Source: Bacteroidota bacterium (GTDB lineage Bacteria; Bacteroidota; Bacteroidia; Chitinophagales; Chitinophagaceae). From it: DNA of 6,088 nucleotides. Positions 1 to 4,485 of the stretch are shown piece by piece. The stretch covers positions 1 through 6,088 of the forward strand of contig JAEWJV010000587.1 of assembly GCA_023386395.1 (NCBI GenBank), in the 5' to 3' direction. The notes beneath the pieces were generated by a model that worked only from the letters and a program-made list of their open reading frames with translations, was not told the origin of the DNA and did no database searches. Position numbers and translations under genes: made by a program. Positions within the stretch are counted from its first letter, which is position 1; the number at the start of each line of letters is the position of its first letter.

Positions 1-151
1 ATTCTATGCCGGGTGCCTTTACAGGCCCGTCGGTGGATGAAGCCAGGCTGCTTTTGTTTGAAGATGCCTGGCTCGTATCTGCTGTTTCTTTTATGCAGGA
101 ATTGAGCAGTAACAGCATGCATGCACATGCGGCGATATTGGTTCTTTTCAT
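1..151 (-). CDS. N-terminal part of a lipoprotein of unknown function, cut by the left edge
   Basis: Reading the minus strand from the ATG at 151-149 gives 50 codons without a stop up to the window edge. The translation starts M-K-R-T-N-I, followed by a hydrophobic stretch (residues 5-16, ending in four leucines) and the lipobox L-N-S-C with the cysteine at residue 19. This is a textbook type II (lipoprotein) signal peptide. The mature part is polar and rich in Ser, Thr and Ala (SSNKSSLASS), as expected for a flexible linker behind the lipidated cysteine. The protein should be anchored in the outer membrane or the periplasmic face of a membrane. No domain is visible in the short piece, so its function is unknown. 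The plus strand also has an open frame here (3-158), but it lacks any such structured signal. The upstream spacer (152-325) contains no exact TAnnTTTG element on the minus strand. Confidence 0.72.
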   Translation of the reverse strand, partial: MKRTNIAACACMLLLLNSCIKETADTSQASSNKSSLASSTDGPVKAPGIE

Positions 152-325
152 AAGTTAATGGTTTAAGAATGTTTGATGATTGGTTTAGTTTAAAAAAGCT
201 GAGTTTAATTCAGGGCTTATAATTTTTCCAGGACTAAAGAGATTTTCGGCCTTAAATTTATGAAAAACTGCTGTATCATCAAAATTTATACAGGCAGAAC
301 CGGCAATAACCCATTCACTTTATAG
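152..325. other. Intergenic spacer, leader of the edge lipoprotein
   Basis: No gene is seen. On the minus strand this is the upstream region of the lipoprotein that starts at 151. The part next to the start is AT-rich and holds a near-repeat on that strand, TAAACCAAT and TAAACCATT, about 22 bases apart, which could be a regulator site or chance. A TA-N3-TTTG sequence (minus strand, 280-288) is one base away from the Bacteroidota -7 consensus, but no properly spaced -33 element goes with it. Confidence 0.35.
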
Positions 326-366
326 AAAAGCAAAAAGCCCCAACCAAAACTTTGATTGAGGCTTTA
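326..366 (-). terminator. Intrinsic terminator of the GIN-domain lipoprotein gene
   Basis: On the minus strand AAAGCCTCAATCAAA, a two-base centre, then TTTGGTTGGGGCTTT form a 15-bp hairpin (334-365), followed by TTTTTGCTTTTC. All pairs form in minus-strand RNA because two of them are G-U. In plus-strand RNA the same positions would be C-A mismatches, so the element points to the minus strand. It begins about 16 bases past the stop codon of the lipoprotein gene at 382. Confidence 0.85.
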
Positions 367-381
367 AATAGAAATATCTTA

Positions 382-1035
382 TTACAGTTTTACCACTGTG
401 CCGCTGCCACTAATATCTGTTGTAATATCGGCCGGATTGCCTTTGTAGGACACTTTTCCATTGCCTGAAATATGCACGTCAAGTTTACTCTGAACGGAAA
501 GTATAATTGTTCCGTTACCTGATAATTCCACTTTGGCCGATTTTGATTTAACGCCCAACGTTGCAATATCGCTGTTGCCACTTGAATGAATAATATAGTT
601 GTTCACATTCATTTCATCAATACTTATATCAGCATTGCCCGAAGTTGAAATGGCAAGGCTTTCCGTGTCATTATAACTGCCGGTGGCCTTTATTGGCGAA
701 GAACCATTTGAGGTTAATGCATTAAAGCCGGGCATGGTTATATGCACTTCAATATTATCATTCCTTACATTAAGATTATCGCGGTAACGCAGGTTAAGTG
801 TATTGCCACTTACATCTGTTTTATAATTCGAAACAAGGTTCTGGTAGCCTTTTACTTTCACTGTAATTTCGGGCGCATAAGACACATATATTTTTGCACT
901 TCCAAACGTGCTTACTGCATTGAAATTTCCGGTACTTCTTTCTTCTGTAACTATGCTGCCTGTGCCGCGTACCACATCTTTTTCACACGATGCGAAGAAT
1001 AAGGCGGCTGTACAAATTGCTAATAACTTTTTCAT
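382..1035 (-). CDS. Head GIN-domain (DUF2807) lipoprotein
   Basis: A 217-residue protein with a lipoprotein signal peptide: basic start M-K-K, hydrophobic core at residues 4-14, lipobox F-A-S-C with Cys17, followed by the charged E-K-D. The rest fits the Bacteroidota family named 'putative auto-transporter adhesin, head GIN domain' (DUF2807). It opens with the family-typical G-x-G-x-I and F-x-A-V-x-x-x-G-x-x-x-I-x-V segments (residues 24-52). It then runs as a ladder of SGN/SGSG turns at residues 76, 132, 152, 172, 190 and 209, about 18-20 residues apart in the second half, each followed by a beta-strand pattern; this suggests a right-handed beta-helix. The job of the family is not established, and despite its name there is no autotransporter barrel here. 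The protein is predicted to sit on the outer membrane. The gene lies 113 bases downstream of the amidotransferase gene on the same strand and ends in a strong terminator. A TA-N3-TTTG sequence (1050-1058, minus) with TTTG 25 bases upstream is only a weak promoter candidate. Confidence 0.9.
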   Translation of the reverse strand: MKKLLAICTAALFFASCEKDVVRGTGSIVTEERSTGNFNAVSTFGSAKIYVSYAPEITVKVKGYQNLVSNYKTDVSGNTLNLRYRDNLNVRNDNIEVHITMPGFNALTSNGSSPIKATGSYNDTESLAISTSGNADISIDEMNVNNYIIHSSGNSDIATLGVKSKSAKVELSGNGTIILSVQSKLDVHISGNGKVSYKGNPADITTDISGSGTVVKL

Positions 1036-1148
1036 TATTATATTTTAAGCAAACATTATTATTTGAATGAATTGCATAAAACACAAACTGCATCAATTGC
1101 TATAAAGCTGCCATGAATGGTATAAAAGCTATGCAAGCAGCCATAGTA
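1036..1148. repeat. Spacer with an imperfect direct repeat
   Basis: Between the amidotransferase stop and the GIN lipoprotein start the plus strand carries TATAAAGCTGCCAT (1101-1114) and, 20 bases on, TATAAAAGCT-ATGCAA-GCAGCCAT (1121-1144), which is the same sequence with a small insertion and one substitution. This may be a regulator site, a decayed duplication or chance. No hairpin followed by a T-run is present, so read-through from the upstream gene is possible. Confidence 0.3.
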
Positions 1149-1838
1149 TCAAGGCAGGTCAACAAATGCGTCTAACAATTTATACATGTAACTTTTTTGT
1201 AAACTGATATGCTGCTGCGTTAATGCTTTTAATTCCTCTTCCGTTTGCACATACTCATCTTTTACCAGTTCTGCCCGTTCATGCACTGTCATGCCATTCA
1301 GCAAATCTTCCTTTACTTCCATATGAAATTGTAACCCTGCTACATGATTATTGTATATAAAACCCTGTTGCAGGCAACCTTTTGTTTTAAAAAGTTGAAT
1401 GGCATTTTCGGGCAGGGTAAATGTATCGCCATGCCAGTGAAAAGTGGTGAATGTTTGGGGCAGTCCATCAGTAAGCGGATGCAGCGTAACTTTTTCAACC
1501 GGTAGCCAGCCGATTTCTTTCACGGTATGTGGAAATACTTTTGCACCCAATGCTTCGGCAATAAATTGTGCACCAAGGCAAATGCCCAGTACTTTCTTTT
1601 TTGCTTCGATAGATTGTTTAATGAAGGTTTTTTCGGCGGGCATCCAGCTATATTTATCTTCTTCATATACACCCATGGTGCCGCCCATTATCACGAGCAT
1701 ATCAAAAGAACCTGTTGAAGGAAAAATAGCGGCTTCAAAAACTTTTGTATAAGAGGTGGTATAATTTTTTGCTGCCGCCCAGTCTGCAATAGAAGCTGGA
1801 ACTTCAAATGGTATATGTTGTATGAAATGGATGTGCAT
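1149..1838 (-). CDS. Class I glutamine amidotransferase, stand-alone (GMP synthase-like GATase1 domain)
   Basis: A 229-residue protein made of one class I (triad) glutamine amidotransferase domain. It has the oxyanion strand M-G-G-T-M-G-V (51-57), the nucleophile elbow G-I-C-L-G-A-Q with Cys87, the H-W-H-G-D motif (134-138), and the G-L-Q-F-H-M-E motif giving the catalytic His172 and Glu174. All three triad residues are intact, so the enzyme should hydrolyse glutamine or a gamma-glutamyl compound. The first strand (M-H-I-H-F-I-Q-H) is typical of the family start, which supports the ATG at 1838. No synthetase domain follows; the last 55 residues are a charged helical tail. Such stand-alone proteins are usually labelled 'type 1 glutamine amidotransferase' or GMP synthase-like, but they are not GuaA, and the substrate is unknown. 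Some relatives cleave gamma-glutamyl bonds, so a hydrolase role is possible. It is divergent from the methyltransferase gene and may be co-transcribed with the GIN lipoprotein downstream. Confidence 0.9.
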   Translation of the reverse strand: MHIHFIQHIPFEVPASIADWAAAKNYTTSYTKVFEAAIFPSTGSFDMLVIMGGTMGVYEEDKYSWMPAEKTFIKQSIEAKKKVLGICLGAQFIAEALGAKVFPHTVKEIGWLPVEKVTLHPLTDGLPQTFTTFHWHGDTFTLPENAIQLFKTKGCLQQGFIYNNHVAGLQFHMEVKEDLLNGMTVHERAELVKDEYVQTEEELKALTQQHISLQKSYMYKLLDAFVDLP

Positions 1839-1892
1839 ACGCAGATTGCTGAAGTTAAGTTTTGTACTTTGTAATTAATTTAGACTGTTACA

Positions 1893-1924
1893 CAAATGTA
1901 AGTGCGTTAATTTTTTATGGGCAG
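1893..1924 (-). promoter_or_regulatory. Candidate promoter of the amidotransferase gene
   Basis: The minus strand has TACATTTG at 1900-1893, an exact match to the Bacteroidota -7 consensus TAnnTTTG. It lies 54 bases upstream of the ATG at 1838. The -33 region is weak: CTG instead of TTG, 21 bases further upstream. Confidence 0.45.
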
Positions 1925-1945
1925 TAATATTAATGTTTGTGTTTT

Positions 1946-1980
1946 TAAAGTCCGGAGGCTTCGTAGAGCACATAAAGTCC
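1946..1980. repeat. 8-bp direct repeat upstream of the methyltransferase gene
   Basis: TAAAGTCC occurs at 1946-1953 and again at 1973-1980, a 27-base period, with the second copy ending 15 bases before the methyltransferase ATG. The stretch between the copies contains GCTTCGT and GCACA. Position and spacing would suit an operator, but no known regulator site is recognised. Confidence 0.35.
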
Positions 1981-1995
1981 CTATAAAATTCAACT

Positions 1996-2613
1996 ATGAA
2001 TATTAGTAATAAAAAACACTGGGAATCAATTTACGAAACCAAAAATCCTGATGAAGTAAGCTGGACGCAGGATGTGCCAAAAACTTCCCTTGATTTTATT
2101 CATTCATTTGCATTAAGAAAAGATGCGCAGATAATTGATGTTGGCGGCGGCGACAGCAGGCTGGCGCATTTCCTGCTTGATGAAGGATATGAAAATATTA
2201 CGGTGCTTGATATTTCTTCCAAAGCGCTTGAAAAAGCAAAGCAACGTTTGGGCAACAAGGCTGAAAAAGTGAAATGGATAGTGTGCGACGTGATTGAATT
2301 TGAACCAACCACTATTTATGATGTTTGGCATGACCGCGCTGCTTTTCATTTTCTTACAGAGGCAACACAGGTATCAAAATATCTGGATATTGCACGAAGA
2401 AGTGTAAGGGGATTTATGATGATTGGTACGTTCTCAACAACTGGCCCTTTGAAATGCAGCGGACTGGAAATAAAACAGTATGATAAACAATCTCTAACTG
2501 CACAACTGGAAGATGGATTTGATAAATTAAAATGCATAACAGAAGATCATATAACACCGTTTAATACAAAACAGAATTTTTTGTTTTGCAGTTTTAAGCG
2601 GAAGCCAGGTTGA
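1996..2613 (+). CDS. Class I SAM-dependent methyltransferase, small-molecule type
   Basis: A 205-residue Rossmann-fold methyltransferase. The N-terminal segment H-W-E-x-I-Y-x-x-K with E-V-S-W (residues 8-23) is typical of this bacterial family and supports the chosen ATG. Motif I is I-I-D-V-G-G-G-D-S (46-54), which binds S-adenosylmethionine; the acidic end of strand 2 is Asp72 in V-L-D-I-S; C-D (97-98) fits the adenine-contacting position. Strand 4 has W-H-D-R-A-A-F-H-F-L (111-120), a signature of this group. The C-terminal part has Y-D-K-Q-S-L (162-167) and H-I-T-P-F-N-T-K-Q-N-F (185-195), also family-typical, so the gene is complete. The acceptor cannot be deduced: relatives are annotated as generic, thiopurine-like or trans-aconitate-like methyltransferases. 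It stands alone on its strand, with a 157-base divergent region upstream, an AT-rich leader without Shine-Dalgarno, and no exact TAnnTTTG element. Confidence 0.9.
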   Translation: MNISNKKHWESIYETKNPDEVSWTQDVPKTSLDFIHSFALRKDAQIIDVGGGDSRLAHFLLDEGYENITVLDISSKALEKAKQRLGNKAEKVKWIVCDVIEFEPTTIYDVWHDRAAFHFLTEATQVSKYLDIARRSVRGFMMIGTFSTTGPLKCSGLEIKQYDKQSLTAQLEDGFDKLKCITEDHITPFNTKQNFLFCSFKRKPG

Positions 2614-2738
2614 TATTAAGAAAAGCCCGGAGATTTGCAGGGCGGCGGGCATTGGCTGAATAATGATATGCTGTTGCAGTGTGCGACGTAACGAAGCTTA
2701 ATGCATATTCAGTAGCCGGCCTCATCCCATTCATCAAT

Positions 2739-2763
2739 AAACAGCTTGCTGTTTTAAGTTTTA
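2739..2763 (+). terminator. Weak candidate terminator
   Basis: AAACAGC-TT-GCTGTTT (2739-2754) is a perfect 7-bp inverted repeat, most likely folding as a 6-bp stem with a CTTG loop, followed by TAAGTTTTATAT. It could end the methyltransferase transcript before ruvB, although it lies 126 bases past the stop codon and the stem is short and low in GC. Confidence 0.3.
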
Positions 2764-2779
2764 TATAAAATAATTATGG

Positions 2780-2813
2780 CTGATCCTGCGCTGCTGTAAG
2801 AACAATAACTTTG
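2780..2813 (+). promoter_or_regulatory. Candidate promoter of ruvB
   Basis: TAACTTTG at 2806-2813 matches the Bacteroidota -7 consensus TAnnTTTG exactly and lies 36 bases before the ATG. The -33 box is poor: CTG at 2780-2782, 23 bases upstream. The predicted leader is about 30 bases and ends in the A-rich TTAAATAAA just before the start. Confidence 0.45.
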
Positions 2814-2849
2814 AGAAAATTATTGGTGATATTATACTGATTAAATAAA

Positions 2850-3884
2850 ATGGCGAATCCTAATTTACATAATGAGAAATCGCAGTTGAGTGTTGAAGAA
2901 AAAGAGTTTGAAAACAACATTCGGCCTAAGCAGATTGTTGAGTTTGCAGGGCAGCAGCAACTGATAGAAAACCTTATCATATTTATTAAAGCGGCAAAAA
3001 TCCGTGGTGAGGCGCTGGATCATGTTTTATTTCATGGCCCGCCGGGTTTGGGCAAAACAACGCTGAGCAGGATTGTAGCGAATGAACTTGGCGTAAATAT
3101 TAAAGAAACCAGTGGCCCTGTAATTGAAAAACCCGGTGATCTTGCAGGTTTGTTAACCAATCTTGAACCTAATGATGTTTTGTTTATTGATGAGATACAT
3201 CGTTTAAGCACCGTTGTGGAAGAATATTTGTATGCGGCAATGGAAGATTTCAGGATTGACATTATGATTGACAGCGGGCCCAATGCAAGAAGCATTCAGT
3301 TAAACCTTAATCCTTTTACATTAATTGGCGCCACCACGAGAAGCGGGCTGTTGACGGCGCCGCTGCTATCAAGGTTTGGCATTAAATCGAGGCTGGAATA
3401 TTATAATGCTGAAACACTGAAAGGAATTATTGAGCGCAGTGCTTCTATATTAAATACTTCCATTTCAGCAGATGCAGCCAAGGAAATTGCAGGCCGAAGC
3501 CGCGGCACGCCAAGAATTGCCAATGGCTTACTGCGCCGCGTAAGAGATTTTGCCCAGGTATTGAATGATGGCATTATAGATATTGGCATTACCCAACATG
3601 CATTAAAAGCACTGAATGTGGATGAACATGGATTAGATGAAATGGATAATCGTATTTTGTCTGCTATCATCGAAAAATTCAAAGGTGGCCCTGTTGGTAT
3701 TACAACCATTGCAACCGCGGTTGGCGAAGAGCCGGGCACTATTGAAGAAGTGTATGAACCATTTTTAATACAGGAAGGTTTTTTACAACGTACGCCGCGT
3801 GGGAGGGAAGTAACCCATAAGGCATATGAACATTTGGGTAAAAAGCCCGGTAATGCAGGTTTTGCAGGTTCGTTGTTTAGCTGA
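2850..3884 (+). CDS. ruvB: Holliday junction branch migration DNA helicase RuvB
   Basis: RuvB is the hexameric AAA+ motor that, together with RuvA, drives branch migration of Holliday junctions; RuvC then cuts them. The 344-residue length agrees with the family (E. coli about 336). Domains in order: a variable N-terminus (1-20); the RuvB start I-R-P-K-x-I-x-E-F-x-G-Q (24-35); Walker A G-P-P-G-L-G-K-T (63-70); Walker B L-F-I-D-E-I-H (111-117, Asp114 and Glu115); sensor 1 region G-A-T-T-R-S-G (160-166); arginine finger Arg175 in L-L-S-R-F-G; sensor 2 G-T-P-R-I-A-N (219-225, Arg222); then the winged-helix domain (about 260-330), ending with the D-N-A-contact loop R-T-P-R-G-R (314-319). All ATPase residues are present. 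ruvA and ruvC are not in the window. The gene has its own candidate promoter and converges closely on the acetyltransferase gene. The ATG at 2850 is in an A-rich context and gives the normal length. Confidence 0.98.
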   Translation: MANPNLHNEKSQLSVEEKEFENNIRPKQIVEFAGQQQLIENLIIFIKAAKIRGEALDHVLFHGPPGLGKTTLSRIVANELGVNIKETSGPVIEKPGDLAGLLTNLEPNDVLFIDEIHRLSTVVEEYLYAAMEDFRIDIMIDSGPNARSIQLNLNPFTLIGATTRSGLLTAPLLSRFGIKSRLEYYNAETLKGIIERSASILNTSISADAAKEIAGRSRGTPRIANGLLRRVRDFAQVLNDGIIDIGITQHALKALNVDEHGLDEMDNRILSAIIEKFKGGPVGITTIATAVGEEPGTIEEVYEPFLIQEGFLQRTPRGREVTHKAYEHLGKKPGNAGFAGSLFS

Positions 3885-3897
3885 TATACTAACCGGA

Positions 3898-4188
3898 CTA
3901 ACTAAAGCTTTTATCAACCACCTCATTGTATTCAGGATGACGTTTTAAATAAGAGGCCACAAACGGGCAATACACCATTACTTTTTTCTTATGTGCTTTT
4001 GCCCACTCCAAAGCATGTTTTGCCAACACCGATGCAATGCCTTTGCCTTCAAGCATAGGCGGAACTTCCGTATGCATTAATGCAATATCCTGTTTATAAA
4101 AGCGATATACCAAAATGGCCACTTCGCCTTTAGCGTGAACTTCAAACTGTTGTTGCTCCTCGTTATTTATTACTTCATAATCCAGCAT
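3898..4188 (-). CDS. Small GNAT-family N-acetyltransferase, YjdJ/NATD1 type
   Basis: A 96-residue protein matching the short GCN5-related acetyltransferase family that includes bacterial YjdJ and animal NATD1 (Acetyltransf_CG). Visible landmarks are the strand H-T-E-V-P (39-43), the acetyl-CoA pyrophosphate loop E-G-K-G-I-A-S (47-53), the C-P-F-V-x-S-Y motif (74-80, with Cys74), and the family-typical R-H-P-E-Y near the C-terminus (83-87). These proteins consist of only the core of the GNAT fold. The cytosolic substrate is not known. The gene is complete and ends 13 bases from the ruvB stop in tail-to-tail orientation. Upstream is a 297-base spacer shared with carB in divergent orientation; no exact TAnnTTTG box is seen for this gene, and the leader is AT-rich without Shine-Dalgarno. 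Confidence 0.92.
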   Translation of the reverse strand: MLDYEVINNEEQQQFEVHAKGEVAILVYRFYKQDIALMHTEVPPMLEGKGIASVLAKHALEWAKAHKKKVMVYCPFVASYLKRHPEYNEVVDKSFS

Positions 4189-4485
4189 AGAATAAATTTA
4201 ATGATGACACTTATTTGCGGATAGTTTATACAAATAATGCGTAAGATAATATTTTATCTATGGTAAAAGTAGGTTTACACCTGCATGGAAAAAGTATGCA
4301 GAAAATTGATTAGCGCTCCGCAGATTATAAGACAATTGAAAAATGCATGTCGCTTGTGTTACGTCCAAAAAATATAGCATCAGCCTTTAACTATTTCAAA
4401 AGTTCTCCCTAAAAAATTCACATAAAAAACTTAAGGTTGCCCAAAATAAATTTCAGCAGGTTACATTTGCGCAATTTATATTTCT
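4189..4485. other. Divergent intergenic region between the acetyltransferase gene and carB
   Basis: The region is AT-rich with no convincing gene. It holds a short palindrome, AGATAA-TATT-TTATCT (4244-4259), which could be a weak operator or chance. The carB promoter is at its right end. A 17-codon frame from the ATG at 4260 lacks any supporting feature. No recognisable riboswitch or attenuator precedes carB. Confidence 0.4.
4437..4469 (+). promoter_or_regulatory. Promoter of carB (Bacteroidota -33/-7 type)
   Basis: TTG at 4437-4439 and TACATTTG at 4462-4469 match the Bacteroidota consensus TTG-N(about 17-23)-TAnnTTTG, with a 22-base spacer. The -7 box ends only 16 bases before the carB ATG, so transcription should start roughly ten bases upstream of the start codon and the leader is very short. 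Confidence 0.6.

Larger units (their letters stand above)
2614..2849. other. Intergenic region with repeat-like sequence before ruvB
   Basis: No convincing gene is seen in this 236-base stretch. The middle part is richer in GC than the other spacers and contains CTGAAT-AATGAT-ATGC (2656-2671), whose outer parts pair with GCATATTCAG (2703-2712) around a 31-base loop holding TGTGCGACGTAACGAAGC. This stem-and-core layout looks like a dispersed intergenic repeat, but that is only an impression. The right part holds a candidate terminator and the ruvB promoter, described separately. Confidence 0.35.

Noticed and set aside
3..158. Plus-strand open frame at the left edge ending in TAA at 156-158
   Set aside because: The same bases on the minus strand encode a clear lipoprotein signal peptide with lipobox, and the plus-strand translation shows no recognisable domain. 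The two cannot easily both be genes.
742..1002. Plus-strand open frame opposite the GIN lipoprotein
   Set aside because: Its translation is Cys/Ile/Phe-rich without domain signals and it lies wholly within a well-supported gene on the other strand.
1444..1752. 102-codon plus-strand open frame opposite the amidotransferase
   Set aside because: It covers the catalytic motifs of the amidotransferase in antisense and shows no family features of its own.
2625..2650. GCCCG...CGGGC hairpin just after the methyltransferase
   Set aside because: The stem is 5 bp with a 16-base loop and no T-run follows, so it does not look like an intrinsic terminator.
3401..3739. 112-codon minus-strand open frame opposite ruvB
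   Set aside because: It is the antisense shadow of the conserved RuvB C-terminal half; the Pro/Ser-rich translation has no recognisable motif.
4260..4313. 17-codon plus-strand frame in the spacer before carB
   Set aside because: It is very short, has no promoter box or conserved motif, and such frames are expected by chance.
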